Source of the DNA: Erpobdella octoculata
Taxonomy: Eukaryota; Annelida; Clitellata; Hirudinida; Erpobdellidae
NCBI GenBank assembly: GCA_963978895.1
Contig: OZ022240.1
Coordinates: 41,964,268-42,028,267 of the forward strand
Direction of reading: 5' to 3'
DNA length: 64,000 nucleotides
Numbering within the stretch: position 1 is the first letter of the stretch; every line of letters starts with the position of its first letter. The position numbers and the translations under genes were made by a program. This document shows positions 47,407-58,658 of this stretch, one piece after another. The notes under the pieces are model-generated. The model made no database searches and had not been told where the DNA came from. It worked only from the letters and a program-made list of their open reading frames with translations.

Positions 47407-48960
47407 ATGGAAAAGTGTGAAATTTGTTTGGAAGAAGAAAACCCAAAATTCTGCTTAGATTGCAGAATTAATTTGTGTTCATCATGTTTGTATGTTCATG
47501 AAAAGATTCCAACAATACAACAACATGTTGTAGTAGAAAATGATTCAATTAGAAAATCTGAAGATAATAAATCTTGTCAGGAATTGAATATACAAAATCT
47601 CAACATTGATGTCACAATAAAAAATCTGCTTGAAATCAATGAACAACGACAAAATGCTGCTAAAGAAGCTGAAAACTCAAAAAATGAAATTCAAAATCAT
47701 TGTGAAAAAATAAAAAATCAATTTAATAAACATATTGATTCGTGTAAAGATGAAATTTATAAAGAAATTGATGAGATATGGTATAAAATTGAAGAACAGC
47801 TGAATTTGTCTTTAAATAATGTTTTAAAGTTATTTAAAGAACTAGAAGAAAGAAATGAGAAATGTGAAATTATTCTGAAAGATTGTGAAGGATCTGGAAT
47901 TTCTAAAACTATAAAAACTATAAAAACAAAAAAGTCCACGGATGATAATTATTTTTCATCACAACTTCAAGATTTGTTTATAAATTGTTCGAAAGAAAAG
48001 TTCAATTTTACTTTTGAACCAAATATATTAAACAAAAAACTTATTTTGACTCAAGTTTTAATACCGGACCTAGAAACTGAGTATTTACCGTTTTTGGAAA
48101 AAATGGATTACAACAGCTGGTGGTTTAAACTTTTTAGAGAAGAACAAATAAAAATAAATTTACCTTGTGGAGGTTGTTTGGAAAAGGAAACTACTAATGT
48201 GTGTTTCGATTGCAAATTGTATTTGTGTACATCATGTACAACTGCTCATCGGAATATACCGTTAACAAAAAGTCATGTTTTAGCAGAAAGAAAATCCTTT
48301 TTTAAAAAGCTGGCTTCAAATTCACTTAGTGAAAAAGATAACATTGAACCAATCTACTGCCAATCTTGCAAGAAATGGGTTGAATGTACAACTCTTCTTG
48401 ATCATAAATCTTGCTCACTCAAAAAATTTTTTTTGTTTGAAAAAGAATCAGGAATACAATCAAAATTAAAAAACAATTTGTCTATCATAGACACAATTTT
48501 AAAAGCGATTGAGTACAATAAAAATTATGTCACTCAAAAAACTGAAAAGTTAAAAAATCTACTAAAAGAACATTGTAAAGATATTGAAAATCAATTTATG
48601 AAGAATATTAATACGTGCAAATCTGATTTCATTGAACTTATTGACGAAAATAGCAATACAATTAAAAAAGAGTTTAATTTGCATAAAATGGAGGTGATTA
48701 AGTTACAAAATGAACTTGAAGAAATAAAAGAAACAACATTGAAAAAAACTGATTTATTTACGTCAATTGAAAACTTTGAAAATGATAAGATTGAATTATT
48801 AGATCCTGTTGTTGACAATATATTTAAAAAAACTGAAGAAACGTTTTTTGAATGTTTTAATCCAAAATTGATTAAATTGTTTGAACCGATTCAATTACAT
48901 GAAAGAATTCTCTTTACACAAATTTCAATAGGAAACTTAACATCAACGAAAAGCAACTGA
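47407..48960 (+). CDS. Intronless double B-box, coiled-coil protein (TRIM-like, no RING, lost propeller)
   Basis: 517 residues, related to the RING/B-box gene at 53950. Two B-box zinc modules of spacing C-x2-C-x7-C-x2-C-x4-C-x2-C-x3-H-x8-H: residues about 4-41 (CEICLEEENPKFCLDC) and about 254-291 (CGGCLEKETTNVCFDC). A C-x2-C-x11-H-x2-C knuckle follows the second (about 318-337, CQSCKKWVECTTLLDHKSC). Each B-box is followed by a coiled coil (about 60-170 and 365-460) and then a related FEP-(x)n-LTQ-type segment, so the protein looks like two copies of B-box plus coiled coil joined head to tail. No RING is encoded, so E3 ligase activity is not expected. The frame stops just after QISIGNL, where the paralogue continues into its C-terminal domain. 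Likely cytoplasmic scaffold or sensor; function unknown. Confidence 0.75.
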   Translation: MEKCEICLEEENPKFCLDCRINLCSSCLYVHEKIPTIQQHVVVENDSIRKSEDNKSCQELNIQNLNIDVTIKNLLEINEQRQNAAKEAENSKNEIQNHCEKIKNQFNKHIDSCKDEIYKEIDEIWYKIEEQLNLSLNNVLKLFKELEERNEKCEIILKDCEGSGISKTIKTIKTKKSTDDNYFSSQLQDLFINCSKEKFNFTFEPNILNKKLILTQVLIPDLETEYLPFLEKMDYNSWWFKLFREEQIKINLPCGGCLEKETTNVCFDCKLYLCTSCTTAHRNIPLTKSHVLAERKSFFKKLASNSLSEKDNIEPIYCQSCKKWVECTTLLDHKSCSLKKFFLFEKESGIQSKLKNNLSIIDTILKAIEYNKNYVTQKTEKLKNLLKEHCKDIENQFMKNINTCKSDFIELIDENSNTIKKEFNLHKMEVIKLQNELEEIKETTLKKTDLFTSIENFENDKIELLDPVVDNIFKKTEETFFECFNPKLIKLFEPIQLHERILFTQISIGNLTSTKSN

Positions 48961-49416
48961 AACTTATCAAAACTGTTAAATTAAACTACAGTGTTTACAA
49001 TTTCTTAGTTTTCAAAACGTAGTTATATCTTGCATACTGTTATGAAAATGTTTATGAAATTGATGTATATTGCAACAAATCGTTTTACTTTCTTTCTTTA
49101 ATTAAACTGGAAATTCCAATTTCAAGTTTAAATTTTTTAGCCCCAGTTCTGGTTTAATTAAAAATGATTTTTACTTTAAAATGGACTCATTAAAAATGTA
49201 TAATCTTGAAAAGTTCATGTTTTAGATTTTGCTTTGAATTTCTTAAAATCATTTGATGCTCAATGCAATCCAGCAAATATGTCCCGTGATTCAACAACAA
49301 ATCGTTTATTGGTGCTTAATAATATAATGACTTTATTAATGTTTTCCAATTGTGATTTGTTTAGTTTTATTAGATATTCTCATTTTAGATTACAAGTTTT
49401 ATTGATGCTTGGTTAA
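48961..49416 (+). pseudogene. Decayed C-terminal domain of the double B-box gene
   Basis: After a frame change at the stop, pieces in shifting frames still match the paralogue: LKLIKTVKLN (paralogue PKLIKTVDVLN), YEIDVYCNKSF, KMYNLEK and FLKSFDAQCNPANMSRDSTT (paralogue FVKSFDSECKPRNLCFDSTT). About 250 codons have shrunk to about 430 bp with stops and deletions. Confidence 0.8.
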
Positions 49417-49501
49417 AATGCGTTTTGTCTTTATTTGTTAATGTTTTAGCCTTATGACTAATTATTTTGGTTTGCTAATGGTAATTTACATGTTAAAATT
49501 A

Positions 49502-49862
49502 TCTATATATATAAAAATAAGATTATGTGCGTGGGTATGTAACCTATTCGTTGCTACTGCTACACCATTCATCTGATCGTAATGAAATTTTTACACAACC
49601 TTGAGAGTCCATGAAGGAAGGTTTTCGTGAAAAAAAATTAAAATCGGTAGGAATAATATATGTATCAGGAGCGGGAAAACGAACGGGAGCGGGAAAGGGA
49701 GCAGGAAAGCGACCGGGAACGGGAGAGCAAGCGGGAACGGAAAAGTGACCGGAAACTGGAGAGCAAGCAGGAACGGAAAAGCGATAGCAAACGGGGGAGC
49801 AAGCGGTGAAGGAAACGGGAGCGAGAGAGAAAAACCCCGGGCAACACCGGGTACAGCGCCAG
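49502..49862 (+). mobile_element. Helitron-like non-autonomous element
   Basis: Begins A|TCTATATATATAAAAATAAG and ends with a hairpin CCCGGGCAACACCGGG followed by TACAGCGCCAG|T. The body has purine-rich GGGAGCGGGAAA units. The TC start, 3' hairpin and A/T insertion site fit Helitrons, though the end is CCAG rather than CTAG. Confidence 0.6.
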
Positions 49863-50149
49863 TTATTGTAATAAAGTGTTGTCTGTCAATATGTTAATTT
49901 TGCAAAAAAAAGTGAAATAGAACAAAATAATTTTTTTGTTTAGAAAAAAGTTTTTGAAATCACGCTAAAGGGTGAAAGAGTACATGTCATCACATTACCT
50001 TTGAATACCAGTTTTTCAGTGCTCCTTTGCTGAAACAAAAACGTTTGCAATTTCGGGTTGTGTGTTCGAATGTGTATTGCAAACATTTTAGCAAGCAATC
50101 AAACAAGACTTGTAGTGAAAGTTATATATAAGCGATCCAACAAATGCTT

Positions 50150-50365
50150 CTGCTGCAACTCCACCTTGCTTTTGCAATCCAGTCCCAAGCCTGGCGAAAG
50201 GAGGAGGAAAAAATTAAAAAGATCAAATTACAGGAAGTACTTAAGTGCTTCCAACATACAGCCATTTCAATCTTTTTTTTTTTTTTTTTTTTATTATAGT
50301 TTATAGTCAGCCATTTCAATCGTTAAACACCTGGTAAAAAGGACTATGAACTATTATTTAAAAAA
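50150..50365 (+). repeat. Third copy of the poly(A)-tailed dispersed repeat
   Basis: Contains CTTTTGCAATCCAGTCCCAA, GGCGAAAGGAGGAGG and GGACTATGAACTATT, with an internal T-rich insertion that repeats the CAGCCATTTCAATC segment on both sides. Confidence 0.7.
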
Positions 50366-50784
50366 ATGCTTCTGCTGCTGATTTGCACATGTTCATATAA
50401 GTTAACAAAAGCATTCTAATGTTCATTAAAAAATTTGACAAATAGCATGCACAACCCATTTGTTAATTTTTTTTTAAATTGAAAGATTTTTTTCGTTCTT
50501 AAAACTGATGTGGGCTGATTGAATTTCAATTCATATATCACCGGGCTGATTGAATTTCAATTCATCATATATCACTGGTACGCTTCAAATTGTTGTAATT
50601 TAATTACTGTATAGACATTTTGTTAAAATTTAGAAGACAAAATCTAATATTTGTTGTTGTTGTTTACAGACGAGTAGTAATAATAATAGATATGTTTTTA
50701 AAGATTTTTTAAATTATGAGATACTTCCAATGAGAGATTGAGATCGGTATACTTGAATAAATGCGAGTACTGGAACATTTAATA

Positions 50785-50940
50785 GAAAACAATCTTTGTT
50801 TGTGTGTTTGTGTGTGTGTGTGGCTTTCTCTGTACGCAAATCTTGCAAGTAAAATTTAACCAGCTTTTCGACTAGCTAGCAAGCTGAAACTTTCAGCATA
50901 GCTTTATAGTGGATGACAATACATGATTCAATTAAAAAAA
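50785..50940 (+). repeat. Dispersed repeat, copy 2 (see 23605-23756)
   Basis: Closely matches 23605-23756 over about 130 bp (GTGGCTTTCTCTGTACGCAA to GATGACAATACATGATTCAA). Confidence 0.75.
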
Positions 50941-51742
50941 CTGAATTTGAACATCTTTTGTATTTCTAAATCGAGTGTATTTAAAATAAAAGTTTGTGTT
51001 GAAAAACTCATTTTTCCTTTACTTGTTTTATTACATTTTTGATGTGTAGTTTTGCCATATTCGAAACTTTGATATCTACAATATATCAAAGATTTGAAAT
51101 ATTAGAAAAACAATTGTAAGATCAAATTGTGCTTTAAAAGTTCAACTTTCGGAGGACAAGCTCTGTAATGACGTGGGTTTTGCCATCTCAAATAAATAAT
51201 TAGAACACACACATCTCTCTGGGTTTTCCCATACAGCCGTAAACAACTTTCGGTTGTTGAGGCCTAAGTCCGAACGATTTTTTTTTTTTAAATTTTGCTT
51301 AACAGCTTATTTTGCTGTCAGAGGTAATTGGCATAAAACGAAATTGGCAAAATCATAGATATGATAAGTTTAATATAACTTATAAATTTATCTAAATACT
51401 TAACAAAATTATTAGAGTTCATTATTTTTATTTTTTTGGGCAAATAATTAAGCTAGAGTTTAATTTCCTAACCCGCCAGCATCCAGCTGAAGTGTATTTT
51501 TGGAAACAAGTAATACAAGAGATTGTATTACTCCATTGATTCTAAAAATAGGGTGCCGTTAATGTGAACCTTTACCATTGGAAGATAGATTACTGTAATA
51601 AAAATATTACTCAAGCAGTGGCGAATCCAATAATTTGGTAAGGGAAACCCAAATTTTTTTTAAAATTTGTATTACTTGTTGCTGGCGATTGCGATTCTGA
51701 TTTGATTGAACTTCGTATAGTAATGGTGGAGAAGGAATTTTT

Positions 51743-52484
51743 GGTAAAGGTTCCCTTTGACGGCCCGTGCCGAAAAATAATCGTATTAATTTTATTTTGT
51801 CACAATAACATAAAAAAACAAATTTAATACCAATTTTAATTTAAAAAAAAAACATTTATCGTAATTTGAGAGACTTTGAAAACGTAAGTAGTACCCTTGA
51901 AAGCCCTATTTACATCGTAGTTGTGAGTGGTGAGGTACGAGATGATCGTATGAATGAAATGAATAAAAAATAAATAAAATTAGTTTATAATAAAATTTTA
52001 TTTATAAAACAAACTATCAGTTGTAAATAATAATTCCATTAAAATTTTAAAACTCACCGCCCGGTAACTCGGGACGGTTTGCAAGAAGTAAGAAAATTGG
52101 AAATTATTAAACTAAGTTAACTTCTTTAAATAAACGAAATTTCAAATTTTTAATGAAGAAAAACTAAAAAATAAATGTTAAAAAAAGTAGTTTATTCGAA
52201 GCAACGTCGAAATTTGAATATTTGTAAGCGAACATTGGGTATTTGCGTCGTTTAAACTTTTCCTTCAAATCCTTCGTTTAAACTTTTCCTTAAAACTCAA
52301 ACGTACATAAATTATAATTACATTATTTATTTTTTTATATGACATTTTCCCATTTTAAATAAATTACTTATACTAATTATCATAATTTTTAAACTAGTGT
52401 TTACTTTTAATCGTGTTTATAGTTAATTATAGCCGAGAATTATGTATTAATCCGCCACACGGGCCGTCAAAGGGAACCTTTACC
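51743..52484. mobile_element. MITE with 27-bp perfect terminal inverted repeats and 8-bp target duplication
   Basis: Left end starts GGTAAAGGTTCCCTTTGACG; the right end is its exact complement through 27 bases. Flanked by GAATTTTT at 51735-51742 and 52485-52492. 742 bp, no transposase frame. A truncated second copy in inverse orientation is at 57965-58235. Confidence 0.9.
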
Positions 52485-52649
52485 GAATTTTTTTATTTAT
52501 TATTTGTTTATTTAATAAAAATAAAACAAACAAATAATTGTGAAAAATTTAACTTAATTTTTTTTTTTTAATATCTTGTGCCACCCTTAAGAAGATTTTA
52601 ATTCTAAATCATCAATGGAAATTTGTTTGAGAAACCCAAATTGTCTTAA

Positions 52650-52805
52650 AATGCTGATCCTGATAAATGCATCAATAACAAATATATAATTGCTTAGTTG
52701 AATTAATAATATCTAATATGCCTAATATCTATTTATTTGCTTCTATTGCTTTAGATTTATTGCTTTTGTGTTCTATAAAGCTTTTTTAAATCACTTCTAT
52801 TTACT
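52650..52805 (+). repeat. Upstream block duplicated between the two B-box genes
   Basis: Aligns with 46988-47150 (AAA-CGCTGATCCTGATAAA, CTATTGCTTTAGATTTATTG, CTTTTGTGTTCTATAAAGCT). Evidence that the two genes arose by segmental duplication together with upstream DNA. May include regulatory sequence or an upstream exon. Confidence 0.75.
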
Positions 52806-53949
52806 TTGAATATCAACTGTTTTATGTTTTTAGTTATAGTTACTGTTGCTTTTTTGTTTATTTTGCTTTTTTACTCAATGATTTGTTTTTAAATTATTTA
52901 GTTTTTATTTAGATCATTTCATGCTTTTACTTAATTGTGCACTTTGGTTTTAATTAGGGTAATTTGAAGTTATTTACATGTTCATTGTGTGATTGATCTA
53001 AACAGATAAAAAAAGCAGTGTTTTTTAATTGATGCTAACTACCACATTATAATTTGTGATGCTGATTTGTTTCTATAAATGTTTGCCTGGAAAACGTATG
53101 GAAAATAAAGTATGGCAACCATACAAATAAAGTTGAATGGACTCTGAACATTGCTAAATTGTCCTGTCTTGTCTTGAAAAGGGCAAACTATGCGATTGCA
53201 AAATTCTTCCTTCTTGTGGTATTTATGAAACTGAGGAAAATGAAGTACTCCAATCAAATTCATAGAAGATATTTATTTTGACAAAGATGATTATATCAAA
53301 GAGGAACATGTAGATACTTCAATTGAGTACCAGGAACTTGACATGTCTGTGCTCAGATTTTAGAGAGGAGAATGGAATCAAAACGTTATTTGGTTAATCA
53401 TTTAAAGAATTTTTTAAAATATAATTTGCAATATAAATGAAACAATATTGACTGGATATTTGTTGACTGTGTATGTAAGTAAAATTAATAATATAATTTG
53501 CATGTTTTTTAGTTTTATTACTATAATCTGTTCTATTGAAAAGCCTAGTAGATTTTAAAATGTTTCTTTTATTTTTTTGCCTATTTTCTATAAATTTGAA
53601 ATGTTTGGCTCAAACAAGATACTCAAATAGTCACTTTGGCCTATGTTGAACTTAGTTGTTGAATATTGTTGCCTCTTGTTGAGTTGTTAGAGTTTTTTAT
53701 ACTATCTTGTTCAACTTCAAATGTTGTACCTGAAACTCTATAAATTGTATTCATCAATTTATATATTTATTTATTTATTTATTTATTTTAGAGATTTTTG
53801 TATTTACAACATTTGGGTTAATAACATATTGTTAATAATTTTATGTTTGTGACCATAGCTCCATCATGAGATAATATTCTAAAAGTTACACCTTTTGTAA
53901 TTGAAATATTTTATTAATTGATTTTCAATACGATTTAAAATCCAGATAA
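52806..53949. other. AT-rich sequence upstream of the second B-box gene
   Basis: No gene recognised. A (TTTA)n run lies at about 53757-53790. AAATCCAG at 53939-53946, just before the start codon, could be the acceptor of a 5'-UTR intron. Confidence 0.4.
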
Positions 53950-55755
53950 ATGGAGAATTATTCAAATTTGGCAAAGTGTTTCATTTGCTCAGAAGAAATT
54001 AAAGATGCTCGGATTCTTCCGTGTTTGCACAGCTTCTGTTTTGAATGTCTCAATGTTAAATTTACCGAAACAATGTCAAATGAAGAGAACAAGTTAAAAT
54101 GTCCAAAATGTAATATTTGTTTTGAACAACCCGAAGGAGGCTTAGAAAATTTAAAGAAAAATGAGTTTATTGAATGTCTAATAAAGACGAATAAATTTTT
54201 TTGTCACACCTGTTCGATAAAAGAAGTTGTTAAATTATGCTTGGAGTGTAAATTGTATTTGTGTTCATCATGTGTATCTGTTCATCAAAAAATTCCTGCA
54301 ACAAAAAATCATGTTCTGGGATACATTAATTCCTTTCGAGAAGCAAATATTGAAGCATCGTATTGCGAGTCATGCATGAGATGGGTTTATTTTGAAAACC
54401 TTCTTGATCATAATCAGTGCACTTTGAAATCTTTCCCAAAGTTTAAAGAAAAGTTTTACGAAAATTTAGAGCAAGAAATAGTGAAAAGTTATGACAACAT
54501 AGCTACTTCAGAAGCAAGTTTGAATACTCTTAATAAACAAAGATTGGCTGTTAAAAATGAAACAAGAGAATTAAAACTGCAAGTTCAAAAGCATTGTGAA
54601 GAAATTGAAAATAATTTAATTAAATATATATATTCATGCAAAAGTAACATTAATGCAATTGTTGATAGAAAAAGTATTGAAATTAGAGCAAATTTAGATA
54701 CACATTCGAGTGAATTGTTACAAATGAACAAAGAACACAATGAGAAGAATAAAGAATATAGAAAGTGGCATGCTTATCTTGATCCGATTAAACTCGTTGA
54801 AAGAATTGAAAATGGTGAAGTTGAGTTACCGGATGAAGAGGAAAATATTTCCAGAAAATATCAAGATTTGATTTCCAAGTGTTTGAATGAAAAATTAAAT
54901 CTGGTTTTTGAACCAAAACTGTTGGACGAAAAAGTTTTATCCTCACAGATCTCAGTAGGAAATTTAATTCCGACCAATGTAATTCAACCTAAGCTTATTA
55001 AAACCGTTGATGTATTAAATCATGGCATCAACAAAATTTCTATTAGCAATGGAAAGGTGTATGTTGGTGGTCTCTCTTTTACTTTGTACCGAATTGACGT
55101 TTTTAGTGATAGAACATATGAGCATCTATTTTACGTTGAGTTAGATGTGCAACATAATTCGTATTCTGAAACTGAGTTAGTCGATAATTTCTTCTGCACG
55201 TTGAATGAATCATCAGTAGAAATTTATAATCTTGAAAACAAAAAGGACGGTCCTGATTGGATGAAAACGGTTCGACTCGATGTCAAAGGCAGTAAAATTT
55301 GCCGTTCGTCCGGAACAAATTTATTGATCTGGGACGACGTGAGATTTTTCGAAATCACCATTGAAGGTGAAATTGTACGCGTAGTCACGCTACCGGCGCG
55401 TATTAATCCTGTTTCTTTTTTCAATGTCGTTAGCATGAAAAATTATCGATTTGCAATTTCAAATTTGTATAATCTTTACTTAGTCAACTGCAATGGGGAT
55501 GTAATAAGAGAAATTGATATAAAATCAATAACAGGTGCCGCTAGGCTGTGGGCAATGGTGGCAGACAATAATTTTAATTTATTTGAGATTGATATTCTTG
55601 AAGACGTGATTCATTTATTTGATTCTTATTTAAATTTCGTAAAATCATTTGATTCTGAATGTAAACCGAGAAATCTTTGTTTTGATTCAACAACAAACCG
55701 TTTACTGGTGATCGGTAAAATAGATTCCCACGTATTGAATGTTTTTCAATTGTGA
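53950..55755 (+). CDS. Intronless RING/B-box/coiled-coil protein, TRIM-like, with C-terminal propeller-like domain
   Basis: 601 residues. The N-terminal RING (about 10-53) has C3HC4 layout: CFIC, then LPCLHSFCFEC, then KCPKC, so ubiquitin E3 ligase activity is likely from the family. B-box at about 84-121 (CHTCSIKEVVKLCLEC, LYLCSSCVSVH). A further knuckle C-x2-C-x11-H-x2-C at about 139-157 (CESCMRWVYFENLLDHNQC) matches one in the neighbour at 47407. Coiled coil about 165-285. Residues about 340-601 have repeated strand-like blocks (ISISNGKVYVGGLSFTLYRI, FDSTTNRLLVIGKID) suggesting an NHL/WD-type propeller; family not certain. The reading frame is a single exon although nearby genes are intron-rich, which suggests retroposed ancestry or a 5'-UTR intron only. 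Intact, and probably the source or sister of the decayed copy upstream. Confidence 0.85.
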   Translation: MENYSNLAKCFICSEEIKDARILPCLHSFCFECLNVKFTETMSNEENKLKCPKCNICFEQPEGGLENLKKNEFIECLIKTNKFFCHTCSIKEVVKLCLECKLYLCSSCVSVHQKIPATKNHVLGYINSFREANIEASYCESCMRWVYFENLLDHNQCTLKSFPKFKEKFYENLEQEIVKSYDNIATSEASLNTLNKQRLAVKNETRELKLQVQKHCEEIENNLIKYIYSCKSNINAIVDRKSIEIRANLDTHSSELLQMNKEHNEKNKEYRKWHAYLDPIKLVERIENGEVELPDEEENISRKYQDLISKCLNEKLNLVFEPKLLDEKVLSSQISVGNLIPTNVIQPKLIKTVDVLNHGINKISISNGKVYVGGLSFTLYRIDVFSDRTYEHLFYVELDVQHNSYSETELVDNFFCTLNESSVEIYNLENKKDGPDWMKTVRLDVKGSKICRSSGTNLLIWDDVRFFEITIEGEIVRVVTLPARINPVSFFNVVSMKNYRFAISNLYNLYLVNCNGDVIREIDIKSITGAARLWAMVADNNFNLFEIDILEDVIHLFDSYLNFVKSFDSECKPRNLCFDSTTNRLLVIGKIDSHVLNVFQL

Positions 55756-57239
55756 TTCTTTCCTTAGTTATATTTCAATTTATTTTTTTTTCATTTTTGC
55801 TTGGCTTAAACTAGAGATATTTATAGATCTGTTCGAATAAATAATTATCATAGAAAATAATTGCAATATAACAATTTTTATTTGTGAACTTCTGACAATT
55901 TAACCCACTAGATGCATGCATTTAAAAATTACCACGGAGTAAATGTGTTGCTGATATTTTTAATGGATTTTTTAAAAATCCGATTGTTACTATATAATTT
56001 GATAATTCTTAGTGATATAAGTTGATAATTTTAAGTGATATAAGTTGATAATTCTTATTGTTTTCATTGTAGTTTTTGGGTTTTTTAGTTTACTTTTGTA
56101 AATGTTTATACGTTTCTTCACTCATAAATTGTGCTTATAATTACAATTGTCTGAAGGAGTTACACAAATTATTATTAGCTGATGCGAGAAAGTTAGTGAA
56201 ATAGTAATTCAAATAGTTGGCTTGTATTATTACACATTTACTAGTACTATAGGTTTTTTGTTTTTAAATTACATATGCAACTATACAGAGTGGACCAGAT
56301 GTAGGGTGAAAGTTAAAACTTGGACATTTAAAATTTAGCAGACATCTAATCGTAACCCTATTTTTGCCCACTCCGTATGAATAATATTGAACTTTCGATT
56401 TACAGTATAGAGGAGCCTGATGTAGCTCCTCTTCATCAAAAATATAACTTTCAGACTTATTAATTTTTTATTGCTTAAAATTTATGGAGACTTGACTTAT
56501 CGATTTTTTTATTGAATTATTCTTTCAATGTTTGATGCATTAATTTGAGACTTGTTCCGGTGTTTTTTTGTTTTTGAATTATCTATCGAATGTATGAATA
56601 TTATCGAAATGGAACAAATTTTGATTTTCTATGTCAAAAGCATGTACTTTGGTATTTATATCTAAACTTTTGGAAACATTATAATTGTTGTAATTGTAAT
56701 TTCCATAGCAACCCGACTGAGTTAAAAAAATTTGTCTTGAATGAACTCGAGTTTGTGGATTTAGAGCGGATTTAACCCGTCAATGAGTCAATAAAACTGC
56801 TAACGATCTGATGCACATGCCAACTGATCTCATATGCATGAATTGATATACGTGTATTAAGCTAATTAAATTTATTATTCATTAATTTTTTTAAGTACTT
56901 TTGAAGTGTATACATAATAGACGTTTTCCTGTTGCCTATTGAAATTCAGTCGATTCTATTCTTTTAAACTTTTGTGTGATAATTTATGAAAGGCTAATTA
57001 TGATATTTGTTCGTTGCATTTTTAACGTGTGCATCTTAGTATTAATATTTATTATAAAGTGTTGAAAGTTTATGATACAATAAATTAATTAGTTAGATCC
57101 TAAATTTGAAGTTAAACGACTGCTATAATAATGATTCATTGGATCAAGTCTTCAAGTTCAACAGTTCAAATTTAGGACAGAAGGTTCAAAAGGACTATGA
57201 GAATTAGTATTTTTCTCGTGGATTGTCAGAGAGGAGGAG

Positions 57240-57957
57240 GCTAAAAGGGTGGCAAAGGAGAGATATAAAGAACAAATCCCTCTCTATTAAAACTCTAAAT
57301 CATGCAAGAAAAAAAAATTGTGAAAAAAATTTATGCAAACGTTTTTCAATTTTGGGGTTACTGCAGAGGCTGAAGATCTTAATCAAATGAAATAAAAAAT
57401 TATAGGTATTTCTACTTCAACATAGGACACAATTTTCTTTATATTAAAACTATGAATCATGAAGAAAAACATTTTTGTGAGAACAATTGAAATAAACTTT
57501 TTCAATATTTGGCTGTATGAAATGAAATATTTCAGGTATTTTTATATAACATAACATTAAAAAATTCAGCGAATTTTTATTTCAGCATAAGATACAAATC
57601 CCTCTGTATTAGAACTCTGAACCAAGAAAAAAAAAATTTTTTTGAACAAAATTTGAATAAACTTTTTCAATTTTAGGGTCACTGCGGAGGATAAAGATCT
57701 TATCTTAATCAAATGAATAAAAAAATTCCACGTATTTTTACTTTAACATATAGCACACATTCCTTCCTATTAGAACTCTGAATCATGAAAAAAATTTTTT
57801 GAAAAAATTGAAACAATTTTTTTTTAATTTTTGGTGTCACTGCGGAGGCTGAAGATCTTAATTGAATGAAATGAAAAATTTCAGGTATTTTTATTTTAAC
57901 ATAGGACACAAATTCCTTTCTACTAGAATTCTAAATCATGGAAAAAAAATTTGGTAA
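57240..57957. repeat. Diverged tandem repeat, about 170-bp unit, four to five copies
   Basis: Recurring landmarks in order: AGGACACAAATTCCT, TAGAACTCTGAATCATG, A-rich run, CACTGCGGAGGCTGAAGATC, TTAATCAAATGAAAT, AGGTATTTTTATTTTAACAT. Copies are substantially diverged. Confidence 0.8.
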
Positions 57958-57964
57958 TCTTTCC

Positions 57965-58235
57965 CACGAACTTGTGGCGGATTAATACATAATTCTCGGC
58001 TATAATTAACTATAAACACGATGAAAAGTAACCACTAGTTTAAACATGATAATTGGTATAAATAATTTATTTAAAATGGGAAAATGTTATATAAAATTAT
58101 TTTAATTAACTAAATAATGTAATTATAATTAAAAAAATTTTACATAGAAAAAATTTGAATTTTAAGGAAAAGTGTAAACGAAGGAATCGCGTGTTATATA
58201 ACGTTATAACTATTACCATGGCGGTAGGCGCCGGT
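57965..58235 (-). mobile_element. Truncated inverse copy of the 51743-52484 MITE
   Basis: GTGGCGGATTAATACATAAT to AAGTGTAAACGAAGGAA is the reverse complement of the right half of the other element (about 52255-52460), lacking the terminal repeat. Confidence 0.75.
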
Positions 58236-58658
58236 ATACGATCTTTGATTCGCTATATCTTTATTAATTTTATTTTTTACACTATATAGTATATTCAAAC
58301 TCAGAATTTGTTTCTTTATTAAAAATTTTAAAAATTAAAAAAAAATTATTTTGAAACTTTTTATGCGACTACCTAGGATAGGTAGAGAATCCCATGGTTT
58401 TTTTTAACTAAAATGAAATAGCAGAAACTGAAAAAAGTTATGTTGGTTTTATTTCAGATCCACACGAGTGTTTTTATTAAACCTAAAAATTATAAAACAA
58501 CACATAACTGTATAAAACACATTTAAATAATAAAAAAACTTTTCTGTTTTTGTTTTTTTATAATTTAAAATAGAACTAAAAAATAAAGCCCTTTTATGAC
58601 GTCAAAGAGTTCAAATTTACAAACATTCCTAACAAGACCGACGTTTGGAAGCTTTAAA

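Larger units (their letters stand above)
55756..58658. other. Spacer between the RING/B-box gene and receptor gene C
   Basis: No gene recognised. 56281-56382 has imperfect inverted ends (TATACAGAGTGGAC and GCCCACTCCGTATGA) and may be a mariner-type MITE relic. 58390-58658 is the duplicated upstream region of the receptor paralogues. Confidence 0.5.
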
